Both the position numbers and the translations under genes were made by a program. From assembly GCF_020667845.1 (NCBI RefSeq), contig NZ_JAFMPQ010000021.1, forward strand, positions 30,382 to 94,381: a stretch of DNA of 64,000 bases, in the 5' to 3' direction. This DNA is from Cognatishimia sp. F0-27 (GTDB lineage: Bacteria; Pseudomonadota; Alphaproteobacteria; Rhodobacterales; Rhodobacteraceae). Below the pieces are notes generated by a model that saw nothing but the letters and a program-made list of their open reading frames with translations, was not told the DNA's origin and did not search any database. Shown here in pieces: positions 34,157-43,180 of the stretch (position 1 is the first letter of the stretch; every line of letters starts with the position of its first letter).

Positions 34157-34825
34157 ATGCGAAACCTGTTTCTTTCTGCACTGTTGGCCGCAATTCTGCC
34201 CATTCCCGCCTCGGCGGAGTCCTTGCTGTGCGAGAATGGGCTTGCGGAGGTGACCGCGCCCAGCGCGGCCCTCGCGCGCGAAACGTGTGCCATGACCGAC
34301 GACTCCCTGGCGCGCTTCGAGGCTTGCAAGCTGGGGACCTGGGAGTTCGTGAGGATCGACGTCATCGACCAGCTCGAAAAGGGGTGCGTCGGGCTTTATC
34401 ACTGCGGGGAGCACCGGATCGAGCTGCTCTCTCCGGCCGGGTTGGACCGCGCCAAAGACGACCTGCGGACATTCCGGAATGTGCCGAGCGACCGCCTGTT
34501 TTCCAGTGTCCTGCACCATGAACTTGCGCATGCGTTATACGAAACGCGCCCTTGCCCCTATGAAAACTGCCTCGCGACCAGCGAATATTTTGCCTATTCG
34601 CAACAGATTGCCGCGCTGGATCCCCGCGACCGCGCGACCATCACAGCCAGAATGGATTTTTCCAAACCCGCGCAACGGGATTCGATCAATGCCATGATCC
34701 TTTTCATGGCCCCCGACGCCTTCATTGCCACGGTCTGGGTCCATTTCACCCAACGACCCGAGCCGTGCCAATACTGGCGCGGGATCCTTGACGGGCGGAT
34801 TCTGTTCGACCGGTTTCATCCCTGA
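34157..34825 (+). CDS. secreted protein with HExxH motif (DUF6639-like)
   Basis: This 222-residue protein has a signal peptide (RNLFLSALLAAILPIPASA, cut near residue 20). The mature part has seven cysteines (such as CENGLAEV, EACKLG, GCVGLYHCGEH, PCPYENC) that may form disulfides. HHELAHALYE at 120-129 contains HExxH (H121, E122, H125), a zinc metalloprotease motif; a distal Glu/Asp ligand is plausible in CLATSEYFAYS. I recall similar Rhodobacteraceae proteins being called DUF6639. Protease activity is an inference. It converges on the VWA gene. Confidence 0.8.
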   Translation: MRNLFLSALLAAILPIPASAESLLCENGLAEVTAPSAALARETCAMTDDSLARFEACKLGTWEFVRIDVIDQLEKGCVGLYHCGEHRIELLSPAGLDRAKDDLRTFRNVPSDRLFSSVLHHELAHALYETRPCPYENCLATSEYFAYSQQIAALDPRDRATITARMDFSKPAQRDSINAMILFMAPDAFIATVWVHFTQRPEPCQYWRGILDGRILFDRFHP

Positions 34826-34835
34826 CGCGGTTGCT

Positions 34836-34852
34836 GCGGCGCCCGGCGCCGC
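34836..34852. terminator. GC hairpin between two convergent genes
   Basis: GCGGCGC (34836-34842), CCG, GCGCCGC (34846-34852) form a perfect 7-bp stem 10 bp after one stop and 28 bp before the opposing stop. No T tract follows, so termination would be weak or Rho-assisted. Confidence 0.45.
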
Positions 34853-34879
34853 GACGTCCGTGCAACGGGATCGGATCGG

Positions 34880-36133
34880 CTAGAGCAAGGCCATGAGCCG
34901 CGCCTTTTCGCCCGCGTCGTCGGGGCGGGAAATCGCCTCTGCCAGATCTTCCAGCGAGGCGATGGAATGGCCCGCGCGGAAGCTGTCCACATGAGGCAGC
35001 ATGGCGCGGATGCCGGTCGCCTTGGGCGCAAACCCGTCCCAGCGCAGCAGCGGGTTCAGCCAGATCAGGCGCCGTGCGGAGAGGTGCAGGCGCTCCATTT
35101 CTTTTTCGAGGGCCGCGGCCTCGTCGCGGTCCAGCCCGTCGGTGATCAGCAGCACCACTGCCCCCTGACCCATGACCCGGCGCGACCAATCGCGGTTGAA
35201 TGCGTGCAGGCATTGCCCGATCCGCGTCCCCCCCTCCCAGTCCTGCGCCTGGGCGCCCGCGGCCTTGAGCGCCGCATCCACATCGCGCGTCGCAAGATGG
35301 CGCGTGATGTTGGTGAGCCGCGTGCCAAAGGTGAACGCATGCACCTTGGCCCAGCCTGCGCCCTTTTCGTTGGCCACCGCGTGCAGGAAATGCAGCACCA
35401 TGCGGCTGTATTGCGACATCGAACCGGAAATGTCGCACAGCACCACGAGATTGGGCCAGCGCGGCCTTTGTCTGGCCTTTACCAGCGTGCGGATCTCGCC
35501 CCCCTGGCGCAGGGCCGCGCGGATCGTCCGGCGATGGTCGAGCTTCGGCCCGCCCACGGCGGCCATGCGTCGCCGCGACAGGATCGGTTTGACCGGCAGC
35601 GTGAGCCGCGCCAGCATCCGCTTGGCCTCGGCGATCTCCTGCGTCGACATCTGTTCGAAATCGAGACTGCGCAGCTTTTCCTCGGCGGACATCGTCATCG
35701 AGGCGTCGATCTCGATCTGGGTGCCGTCTTCCTGGTCTTCGGTTTGCTCGGGGATCTCGGGCATCGTGTCGCCCAGCAGCGCCTGTGCCGCGCGCTTTTC
35801 GGCGGAGGCTGCCTTTTTCTCTTCCTGAACGCCGCGGATGGCAGGCAGCATCAGCGACATCATGTGTTCGAGAAAGCGCGGGTCGCGCCAATAGAGCCGG
35901 AAGATCTGCCCGAAGACGACGCGATGTTCCGGACGGTTCACGAAACACGCGTGCAACGTCCAGTAGAAATCCATCCGGTCCGTGAATCCGGCAGCCTCGA
36001 CCGCCCGGATCGCGTCGATCACCCGCCCCGGCCCAACGGGCAAGCCGGCGCGACGCAAGGCGCGGGCAAAATGGATGATGTTATGCGCCAGCCGCGGGTT
36101 TTCGGGGATGTCGATCGGGGCGTATTCAGGCAT
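34880..36133 (-). CDS. VWA domain protein (CoxE-like)
   Basis: This 417-residue protein has a C-terminal von Willebrand A domain with the metal-site motif DISGS (234-238) and the later TDGLDRDEAAALEKE. The N-terminal 180 residues are the CoxE/DUF58-associated helical part with an acidic stretch (EQTEDQEDGTQIEID). CoxE-type proteins work with MoxR ATPases to insert or remodel metal cofactors or complexes. Its MoxR partner starts upstream at 37141 on the same strand; an intergenic repeat sits between them. Confidence 0.92.
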   Translation of the reverse strand: MPEYAPIDIPENPRLAHNIIHFARALRRAGLPVGPGRVIDAIRAVEAAGFTDRMDFYWTLHACFVNRPEHRVVFGQIFRLYWRDPRFLEHMMSLMLPAIRGVQEEKKAASAEKRAAQALLGDTMPEIPEQTEDQEDGTQIEIDASMTMSAEEKLRSLDFEQMSTQEIAEAKRMLARLTLPVKPILSRRRMAAVGGPKLDHRRTIRAALRQGGEIRTLVKARQRPRWPNLVVLCDISGSMSQYSRMVLHFLHAVANEKGAGWAKVHAFTFGTRLTNITRHLATRDVDAALKAAGAQAQDWEGGTRIGQCLHAFNRDWSRRVMGQGAVVLLITDGLDRDEAAALEKEMERLHLSARRLIWLNPLLRWDGFAPKATGIRAMLPHVDSFRAGHSIASLEDLAEAISRPDDAGEKARLMALL

Positions 36134-36146
36134 TTTTTGCTATAAT

Positions 36147-36196
36147 GAGGGGCGCTGCCCCTCAAACTCCCCGGGATATTTGCGGCCCAAAGAAAC
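36147..36196 (+). repeat. intergenic GC-hairpin repeat, copy 3
   Basis: GAGGGGC (36147-36153), GCT, GCCCCTC (36157-36163), then AAACTCCCCGGGATATTTGC and GGCCCAAAGAAAC. It is read opposite to the flanking moxR-VWA genes and separates them. TATAAT precedes the hairpin by one base (36141-36146). Confidence 0.85.
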
Positions 36197-36232
36197 CGGG
36201 TACACGGGTGCCGTGGCGGCTTGCCAGGGCTG

Positions 36233-37141
36233 TCATGCGGTTTCGATCCTGGCTTTGGTTTCGTCGAGGATGCGCTTGGCTTCGGAGCCCTGGATGCGCT
36301 GGATGTCGTCCTGATACTTGAGGATGGCGCCCAGCGTATCGGAGATCACCTCGGGCGAGAGATCCACCACGTCGAGCGCGAGCAGACATTTGGCCCAGTC
36401 GATCGTTTCAGCGACACCCGGCTTCTTGAAGATATCCTCCGTGCGCAGCCCTTGAACGAAGGCCACGATCTGGCGCGACAGGGTTTCGGCCACCTCGGGT
36501 GCGCGGGCGGTGAGGATTTCGACTTCGCGGTCGAAGGCCGGGTAGTCGACCCAGTGATAGAGGCAGCGGCGTTTGAGCGCGTCATGCACTTCGCGGGTGC
36601 GGTTCGATGTGAGGATCACGATGGGCGGCTCGGGCGCCTTGATCGTCCCGATCTCCGGGATGGTGACCTGGAAATCCGACAGCGCTTCGAGCAGGAAGGC
36701 CTCGAACGGCTCGTCGGTGCGGTCCAGCTCGTCGATCAGCAGGATCGGGGCTCCGTGTTCGTCGGGGCGCATCGCCTGCAACAGCGGTCGTTCGATCAAG
36801 TAATCCGGGCCGAACAGCTCCGCCTGAAGCGCATCCCGGTTGGCCGCCCCGCCGGCTTCGGCGGTGCGGATCGCGATCATCTGTGCCGGGAAATTCCATT
36901 CATACACCGCCGAGGATGCGTCAAGCCCTTCGTAGCATTGCAACCGGATGAGCCGCCGGCCGAGCGCTTGCGCCAAAGCCTTTGCGATTTCGGTCTTGCC
37001 GACGCCCGCCTCGCCCTCGAGGAACAGCGGCCTGCCGAGTTTCAGCGACAGAAACACGACCGTCGCAAGAGCCCGCCCACAGACATAGCCGGTCTCCGAG
37101 AGGGTTTTCTGAACGGCGTCGATGGATGCGGGTACGGTCAT
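36233..37141 (-). CDS. MoxR family AAA+ ATPase
   Basis: This 302-residue ATPase has Walker A GEAGVGKT (43-50), Walker B LLIDELDRTDEPFE and sensor TSNRTREVHDALKRR. MoxR proteins are chaperone-like ATPases paired with VWA proteins; the pair here is CoxD/CoxE-like. The target complex is not evident, as no CO dehydrogenase or similar genes are near. ATG 37141 has AGGAGGACC upstream. The frame stays open far upstream but the added part is not protein-like. Confidence 0.93.
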   Translation of the reverse strand: MTVPASIDAVQKTLSETGYVCGRALATVVFLSLKLGRPLFLEGEAGVGKTEIAKALAQALGRRLIRLQCYEGLDASSAVYEWNFPAQMIAIRTAEAGGAANRDALQAELFGPDYLIERPLLQAMRPDEHGAPILLIDELDRTDEPFEAFLLEALSDFQVTIPEIGTIKAPEPPIVILTSNRTREVHDALKRRCLYHWVDYPAFDREVEILTARAPEVAETLSRQIVAFVQGLRTEDIFKKPGVAETIDWAKCLLALDVVDLSPEVISDTLGAILKYQDDIQRIQGSEAKRILDETKARIETA

Positions 37142-37300
37142 GGTGGTCCTCCTGATCTTGCACGGGTGCCAGCCCCGCGCAGCGGGGTCAACAGTGCCAT
37201 GGTCGCAATTCCTGCCGCGTCTTTGCCAAAGATTGACGGTTTGGAGGGCATAAACGGGAATCACGACATATGAGACGGCGCGCGCCGTCAGGGAGACACC

Positions 37301-38392
37301 GTGACCACACCGAAGACGACCCCGAATCGCGAGACACTGGCGCAGGACCGGTCGCCGCCTCTGCGCGTCGTTGCGGTAACCTGTATCAAGAACGAAGGGC
37401 CCTTCCTGCTTGAATGGGTTGCGTATAACCGCTTGATCGGAGTCACGGATTTTCTCGTCTATTCCAATGATTGCACCGACGGCAGCACGGCCCTGCTCGA
37501 TGCTCTGGCGGAGAGGATCGCGCTGGTTCACGTGCCCAATCCCGCCTCCGGGCGGCATTACCAGATGGAGGCGCTCAAACATGCCGCGACCCATCCGAGC
37601 CTGCGCGCGGCTGACTGGGTCTGGATCACCGATGTCGACGAGTTCCTGAACATCCACACAGGCGCGCATCGCATCGATGACCTTGTGAGAGCCTGCGGGA
37701 CGCCTGATGCCATTTCCATCAACTTTCAATTCTTTGCCAATGGCGGGGTCACACGTTTTGTCGACGCGCCGGTGATTGGTCAATTCACGCGCACGCACAA
37801 CCCCGACCTGTTCGGCGCGGAGGCCGCGATCGAGGTCAAGACACTCACGCGCACAGGCTTCCCGCTGCGCTATTTCGGCGCGCACCGGCCATTCCTGCGC
37901 CGTTCGCTGGCCGCGCGCGCCTTGCCGCGCTGGACCGATGCCTCCGGTCGCCCGGTGTCGGAGCGGTTCCTGCACGCCGCGACGAAGCGGCGCATCCGGG
38001 CATTCCGGGCGCGCGGGGCGCGGCAGTTTGCAACGCTCAACCACTATGCGCTGCGCGCGCTTGACAGCTACCTTGTCAAATCTGACAGGGGTGACGTGAA
38101 CCGCGCCGGACGGCGCTTTGACACCGCGTACTGGCAGCTCCGCAACGATGCGTCCTGGGAAGATCCCAGCATCCAGAGGCACCTCCCAGCCCTGCGCGAT
38201 GCCATTGCCGCGCTCAAAGCGGACCCGGCCATCTCGGCCTGCCATGCTGCCTGTGTTGCAGCGCACCGCGCGCGCTGCGCTGAATTGTTGGCGCAACCAG
38301 CGTATCGCGCATTGTATGACACGCTCAGGACGCTCCCCACCGTGCCGGAGACAGAGCGCGCCCTGGCCCAACGCCTTGGGGTCGAGGCATGA
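37301..38392 (+). CDS. glycosyltransferase family 2-type (Glyco_tranf_2_4) protein, gene 1 of the glycan block
   Basis: This 363-residue protein has AVTCIKNEGPFLLEWVAYNR near the start, YSNDCTDGS, and the metal/nucleotide motif DVD (111-113) in WVWITDVDEFLNI. C-terminal LNHYALRALDSYLVKSDRG is shared with the other two transferases in this block. It uses a nucleotide sugar, acceptor unknown. No membrane helix or signal peptide, so it acts in the cytoplasm. It overlaps the sulfotransferase start by 4 bp. GTG or other upstream starts are absent. Confidence 0.88.
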   Translation: MTTPKTTPNRETLAQDRSPPLRVVAVTCIKNEGPFLLEWVAYNRLIGVTDFLVYSNDCTDGSTALLDALAERIALVHVPNPASGRHYQMEALKHAATHPSLRAADWVWITDVDEFLNIHTGAHRIDDLVRACGTPDAISINFQFFANGGVTRFVDAPVIGQFTRTHNPDLFGAEAAIEVKTLTRTGFPLRYFGAHRPFLRRSLAARALPRWTDASGRPVSERFLHAATKRRIRAFRARGARQFATLNHYALRALDSYLVKSDRGDVNRAGRRFDTAYWQLRNDASWEDPSIQRHLPALRDAIAALKADPAISACHAACVAAHRARCAELLAQPAYRALYDTLRTLPTVPETERALAQRLGVEA

Positions 38393-39024
38393 TCCGGATT
38401 GTCAATCTGGGTCTGCCCAAAAGCGGCACCACAACGTTGGCCAAGGCGCTGCGCAGCGCCGGATTGCGGGTTGCAGACCATAGGCTCCGCCGGCGCCAAA
38501 CGCGCGATCCTGAGCTCGCGGGCAGTTTTGTCGGACGACAGATCTATGAGGGGTATTTCGGCTCCGGCGACCCGCTGGTGCGATTGCAGGGCTTTGATGC
38601 GCTCAGTGAAATCAGCGTATTGACCGAAAAGGCGTGTTTCTGGCCGCAAGGCGATCCGGCCATCCTGAATGCCATGCGCCAACAACACCCCGACCTGCGG
38701 TTCGTGGCCACCTGGCGCAAACCGGAGGCGATCTGCACCAGCATGGACAGGTGGGGCGACCTTGGCCGTGCGCGTATTCCGGCGGCGGCGCTCCCGGGTC
38801 TGCCCCACGGTTTCGGACATTTGCGCGGACATCGATTGCGCTGGATCGAGGACCATTACCGCACGCTCGACCGGCTTTTTGCCGGCGACGCAAATTACCT
38901 GCGGCTCGATGTGGCGGACCCGGATGCCGCCGACCGGCTTGGTGCCCATGCAGGGCTTGTCCTTCCCTGGTGGGGGATCGCCAATGCGACCTCCGGGACG
39001 ACGATGCAACAGGCGGGCGTGTGA
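38389..39024 (+). CDS. sulfotransferase family protein
   Basis: This 211-residue protein begins MIRIVNLGLPKSGTTTLAKAL; PKSGTTT (residues 10-16) is the PAPS 5'-phosphosulfate-binding loop. The 3'-phosphate-binding part is likely RFVATWRKPEAICTSMDRWG. It would move sulfate from PAPS to a hydroxyl on a sugar or other metabolite. It is short for the family but appears complete. It overlaps both neighbours with ATGA junctions, so it is translated with the glycosyltransferases. Confidence 0.85.
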   Translation: MIRIVNLGLPKSGTTTLAKALRSAGLRVADHRLRRRQTRDPELAGSFVGRQIYEGYFGSGDPLVRLQGFDALSEISVLTEKACFWPQGDPAILNAMRQQHPDLRFVATWRKPEAICTSMDRWGDLGRARIPAAALPGLPHGFGHLRGHRLRWIEDHYRTLDRLFAGDANYLRLDVADPDAADRLGAHAGLVLPWWGIANATSGTTMQQAGV

Positions 39025-41366
39025 TGCAGATCCAGATCCTGATCGGGCCTGACGCGGGTCTGTGCCAGGCGGTGCAGCAGGTGCTCGCAGACAAGCGCAA
39101 TCGGCTTGCCGCAGAGGGGATCCTCGTGCCTCGCGGTCTTGGCACGCGCAACCACACCGCATTGTTCCTCGCCATGACCGACTCCGATGCGGTTGACGCC
39201 TTGCGCTTTCATCGCGGCTATGCGTCCACCGATGCGCAAGCGGCGCTGCGCGCAGATATCCGCACGCGATTGCACAAAGCCGTTTCCAAGGCGCAACCCC
39301 AAAGCATGATCCTCGCCGCGCATCAGCTTGGCACCGGCCTGATAACGCAGGAAGAATTGCACCGGCTGCATGCTTTTCTGCGGCCCTTCTCGCGTGATAT
39401 CCGGATCCGCTGCCTTGTTGACGACCCGGCGCGCATGCTGTTGGCGCGCTATGCGGCGCAACTGCTCGATGGGCGGCTCCGGGGCCTTTCACTGGAGTTG
39501 TCCTTGCTGGACGCGCCAAATTTCCGGCAAGCCGCCCTGAACACCCGGCCCGCGCGGGCTCCATGGCCCGGCCTCTTTCCGGAAATCCAGAGCGCCAATG
39601 CATGGCTCGACACCAAGGGGCTCGTCCGCTTCTGGGAATCCGTGTTCGGACGCGGCGCCGTGACGGTGCATTCCTGCCCCAGCGACGCCTTTTGCGGCGA
39701 CAAGGCCACGCAGACCGTGCGGCAGCTGTTTGGCATTGATGCCAATATCGGCAAGACCCAAGTCGACCCGCAGCCCGCAATCCCCGGCCCGCAAACTCTG
39801 AGCCGGTGGCGTCGGTTCAACCCGTTGTTTCTAAGCTATCAAGCGTTGCAAGGGGGCGTGCTGCCTCGTGCCGATGCGCGCAATTTCTATGCAGAGATGC
39901 GTCTTCCCGAGCCGCCCGCCGACGCAGGAGCGCTCCATGCGGTCTCTGAACGGTTCGCAGCGGATCTCGCCGCGCTGGCGGTGACGCATCCCGGCCTGTC
40001 GCTGGCCGATATCGCGCCCGAACCGCCCGCTGCGTCGTGGCAGGAATCCGATCCGGGCTTCGGTTTTCGACCGACCCAGTATCTCTGCGCGTTTCAGGGC
40101 CGTCTTGACCGCGCCTTGCGCGCCGCGCGCGCGGATCGCGCCCCCCGGAAACCCGGCAAACCGGCGCAGACGCTGTCCGAAACCGCCGAAGCCCTGTTAC
40201 CGGCGCGCGCCAAAACGCGGTTTGCGTCGCTTCTGGGGTCGCGCTTCGAACCGCATAACCGTCCCGATGCAAAGACCGAAACGCTGGGCCCGGACGCTTT
40301 GACGCCCTTTGAGCCGCGCATCCCGCCCCCTCCGCAGCCGGAGACATCCGGTCGCGTGATCGTCGCCTGCATGAAAAACGAAGCGCCCTACATTCTCGAA
40401 TGGGTGGCCTATCACAAGGCGATCGGTTTCGACACCATGCTGGTCTACACCAATGACTGCAGCGACGGGACGGATGCGATCCTTGCGCGCCTCGACAGGC
40501 TCGGCCACCTGCACCACCGCGACAACAGCCGTTGGCAAGGGCGCTCACCGCAACAACACGCGCTCGATCTTGCGCCGCAGGAACCCGTGGTGCGCGATGC
40601 GGAATGGGTGGCGCATATCGACGTCGATGAATTCGTCAACGTGCGCTGCGGCAACGGCACGCTCGACGATCTGTTTGCCGCGATGCCGGGTGCCACGCAT
40701 ATCGCGATGACCTGGCGGCTCTTTGGTCATGGCGGCGTCGACCGGTTCGAAGACCGTTTCGTGATCGGGCAATTCACGCAGGCCGCCCCCGCCTATTGCC
40801 CCAAGCCGCACACGAGTTGGGGATTCAAGACCCTCTTTCGCCCGATCGGTGCCTATGGCCGGATGAGTTGCCATCGGCCGAACAAGCTGAACCCCGGCGC
40901 CGCGCCGCGCGTGCGGTGGGTCAATGGCTCGGGCCGCGACATCACCGACCGGACGCTGCGCACCGGCTGGCGCAGCACCGCCCGGACCGTCGGCTATGAG
41001 CTCGTTCAGCTCAACCATTACGCGCTTCGGTCGATCGACAGCTTCCTGATAAAACGCCAGCGCGGGCGCGCGCTGCATGTGGATCGCGATATCGGTCTGG
41101 ACTATTGGGTGCGGATGGATTGGTCCGACCACCGGGACCTGTCCATTCAGCGCAACCTGCCGCGGATGCGTGCAGACCTTGCGCCGCTGATGGCCGATGA
41201 CACGCTGCGCGCCTTGCACGACGCAGGTGTGCGGTGGCACGCCGAAAAGGCCCGTGCGTTGCGCGCACAGTCAGAGTTTGCCGCGTTGCGCGAAACGGTG
41301 ATGGCGCTCGATCTGACGGCGACCGAACGTGTGGCCTATGCGCTTGCCCTTGATCCCGAAAGCTGA
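39024..41366 (+). CDS. fusion of a sulfotransferase-like domain (P-loop lost) with a glycosyltransferase
   Basis: This 780-residue protein has two parts. Residues 1 to about 300 resemble Roseobacter sulfotransferase-like proteins that normally start with an HIGxxKTGTTxIQ-type loop; here the loop reads LIGPDAGLCQAVQ and the Arg-rich PAPS segment reads RCLVDDPARMLL, so the PAPS site looks lost. After a linker, residues 443 to about 770 form a glycosyltransferase like its neighbours: IVACMKNEAPYILEWVAYHK and DVD at 533-535. Start ATG overlaps the previous stop. The first domain may now serve binding only. Confidence 0.85.
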   Translation: MQIQILIGPDAGLCQAVQQVLADKRNRLAAEGILVPRGLGTRNHTALFLAMTDSDAVDALRFHRGYASTDAQAALRADIRTRLHKAVSKAQPQSMILAAHQLGTGLITQEELHRLHAFLRPFSRDIRIRCLVDDPARMLLARYAAQLLDGRLRGLSLELSLLDAPNFRQAALNTRPARAPWPGLFPEIQSANAWLDTKGLVRFWESVFGRGAVTVHSCPSDAFCGDKATQTVRQLFGIDANIGKTQVDPQPAIPGPQTLSRWRRFNPLFLSYQALQGGVLPRADARNFYAEMRLPEPPADAGALHAVSERFAADLAALAVTHPGLSLADIAPEPPAASWQESDPGFGFRPTQYLCAFQGRLDRALRAARADRAPRKPGKPAQTLSETAEALLPARAKTRFASLLGSRFEPHNRPDAKTETLGPDALTPFEPRIPPPPQPETSGRVIVACMKNEAPYILEWVAYHKAIGFDTMLVYTNDCSDGTDAILARLDRLGHLHHRDNSRWQGRSPQQHALDLAPQEPVVRDAEWVAHIDVDEFVNVRCGNGTLDDLFAAMPGATHIAMTWRLFGHGGVDRFEDRFVIGQFTQAAPAYCPKPHTSWGFKTLFRPIGAYGRMSCHRPNKLNPGAAPRVRWVNGSGRDITDRTLRTGWRSTARTVGYELVQLNHYALRSIDSFLIKRQRGRALHVDRDIGLDYWVRMDWSDHRDLSIQRNLPRMRADLAPLMADDTLRALHDAGVRWHAEKARALRAQSEFAALRETVMALDLTATERVAYALALDPES

Positions 41367-41369
41367 CCG

Positions 41370-41786
41370 ATGGTCCTGATGATGCGCATTGGATGCCATG
41401 ACACCCATGCCGGTCGCGCCGCCCCGGCCACAGAGACGTCGCCGCGCTGCGCGCGCCCCGGTCCGGCACGGACTGCGTCGCAGATCCGGCGAGCGCCCGG
41501 CAATTCCGCGCGTCGTGCGAATGAACGCCATGCACTGCATGGTCGGGCACCTGGTCCATGGCGGGCGCACGCCGCGCGGGGATTGTGGCACATGGGTCAC
41601 GATGCCGAACCAAGGGCCGCCGCCCCTTTGGATGTCATCGACGCGTGGGGTGCGGTCCTTCGGCCCGACGCGGCAGAAAGCTTGGCCCGCGCCAACACGA
41701 TGGGCGGAGCCATGGCCGGATGCGATGTGGACAGACGCGCCACGACGCGCGGGTCGAAGATACCGGCCCGCCGTTTCACCGCATGA
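41370..41786 (+). CDS. possible small protein in the glycan block
   Basis: A 138-residue frame starts 3 bp after the fusion gene and ends in an ATGA overlap with the next transferase (41783), the same junction style as the rest of the block. The C-terminal half looks protein-like (LDVIDAWGAVLRPDAAESLA), the N-terminal half is Arg/Ala/Pro-rich. Wobble positions are GC-rich as in true genes. There is no recognisable family and no clear ribosome site. It may be real, a decayed gene, or chance. Confidence 0.4.
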   Translation: MVLMMRIGCHDTHAGRAAPATETSPRCARPGPARTASQIRRAPGNSARRANERHALHGRAPGPWRAHAARGLWHMGHDAEPRAAAPLDVIDAWGAVLRPDAAESLARANTMGGAMAGCDVDRRATTRGSKIPARRFTA

Positions 41787-43027
41787 CCCGGTCCCACAAA
41801 CCCGCACCGGCAAAAAGCGCCCCGCCGGATGGTTTATGTGCCGCCGGGCACGGCGTTTCCGCCTCTGCGCGCGCGGCACGAACACCGGCGCACCAGGCAA
41901 AAACGCACGCAGCAAACACCCGGCCAGTGCCGGCGCCCCGGGTCACCGCCGTTATGTGCATTCGCAACGAAGGCGCGTTCCTGCTTGACTGGATTGCCCA
42001 TCACCGCGCCTGTGGTGTCACCGATTTCGTCATTGCGTCCAATAATTGCCAGGACGGCAGCGATGCGATGCTGCGGCGTCTGGATCGGCTCGGGATCGTG
42101 ACCCATGTGGAAAACGAGCCGCCCTACGGCCAACGCGGGATCCAGTTCACGGCGCTGCGCAAGGCCGCGCGAACCCGTGCCGTGCAGCAAGCAGAGTGGC
42201 TCATCACCCTCGACATCGATGAATTCATCAATATCCACGTGGGCGACCGCAGCATCGGTGCCCTGCTCTCCCATCTTGCGGCGCGCGACCCCGGACGGTC
42301 CGAAGGCGCGGTCGATGCAGTGGCAATGACATGGCGGCTTTTCGGCAATGGCGGTGCAATCCGCTATGTCGATACGCCGGTCTCCGGGCAATTCACCCGG
42401 GCCGCGCCGCTGACGCTGGCCTGGCCCTGGCGCGCGTCGCTCTTCAAGACGCTGTATCGCAACAACGGGCTGTATCGCAAACTCGGGGTGCACAGGCCGC
42501 GCGCGCCCGACCCCGCCCGTGTGACCAAGGCGCGCTGGGTGGATGGTGCCGGACGCCCCTTGCCCGGGGCTTTCCGAACCGGCCGAGTCTTCACCCCTCC
42601 GGGCAGCGCGCCTTATGACCTCGTTCAACTCAATCACTACCCGCTCGGCGCGATGGAGAGCTTTCTGCTCAAGGCAGATCGCGGCCGCGCTGTCCATCAG
42701 GCGGACCGCATCGGCATGGATTACTGGGTCGAGCGCAACTGGTGCTGTGACGACGATCACAGCATTTCGGCGCTGGCCCCGGCTGTGGCGAGACAGCGTG
42801 CAACGCTGGCGAGCGATCCCGAACTGGCGCGGCGCCATCAGGCGGCCGTGGACTGGCGGCACACCCGGCTTGCCCAACTCCTGGAGGACGAACCCTGGCA
42901 GGCACTTTTTGCCCGGTTGCTCATCACGCCCCCCTCCAGCGCCCTTCCGGCGCGGCTCAGCGCCGAACTCACCGCGCGGGCCTTGCAAGCCAGGAGTCAA
43001 AGCGCAACACTTGCCGCGCAATCGTGA
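41783..43027 (+). CDS. glycosyltransferase family 2-type protein, third of the glycan block
   Basis: This 414-residue protein is homologous to the 37301 gene and to the second half of the fusion: AVMCIRNEGAFLLDWIAHHR, SNNCQDGSD, DID (144-146) in LITLDIDEFINIHV, and LNHYPLGAMESFLLKADRG. The first 50 residues are a low-complexity Ala/Pro/His tail not seen in the others, so the true start could be later. Probably adds a further sugar in the same pathway. Cytoplasmic. Confidence 0.86.
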   Translation: MTRSHKPAPAKSAPPDGLCAAGHGVSASARAARTPAHQAKTHAANTRPVPAPRVTAVMCIRNEGAFLLDWIAHHRACGVTDFVIASNNCQDGSDAMLRRLDRLGIVTHVENEPPYGQRGIQFTALRKAARTRAVQQAEWLITLDIDEFINIHVGDRSIGALLSHLAARDPGRSEGAVDAVAMTWRLFGNGGAIRYVDTPVSGQFTRAAPLTLAWPWRASLFKTLYRNNGLYRKLGVHRPRAPDPARVTKARWVDGAGRPLPGAFRTGRVFTPPGSAPYDLVQLNHYPLGAMESFLLKADRGRAVHQADRIGMDYWVERNWCCDDDHSISALAPAVARQRATLASDPELARRHQAAVDWRHTRLAQLLEDEPWQALFARLLITPPSSALPARLSAELTARALQARSQSATLAAQS

Positions 43028-43180
43028 CGGGCGTTCGGCAGAGTGCGACCAGCGTGCCGGCTGCGGAGCGATCGCGCGAAATGTCCTCGTATTTGGCGCA
43101 ATTTCGCCGGATTTCTCGGGCATCACTCAAAGGCCAGACCGGTGCATTCCGGTCCGCGCCCCGCACAAAGGACACCAGGC

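Noticed and set aside
36233..38371. A 712-codon minus-strand frame covering moxR and the glycosyltransferase gene.
   Set aside because: Only 36233-37141 is family-like; the rest is antisense to a clear glycosyltransferase gene.
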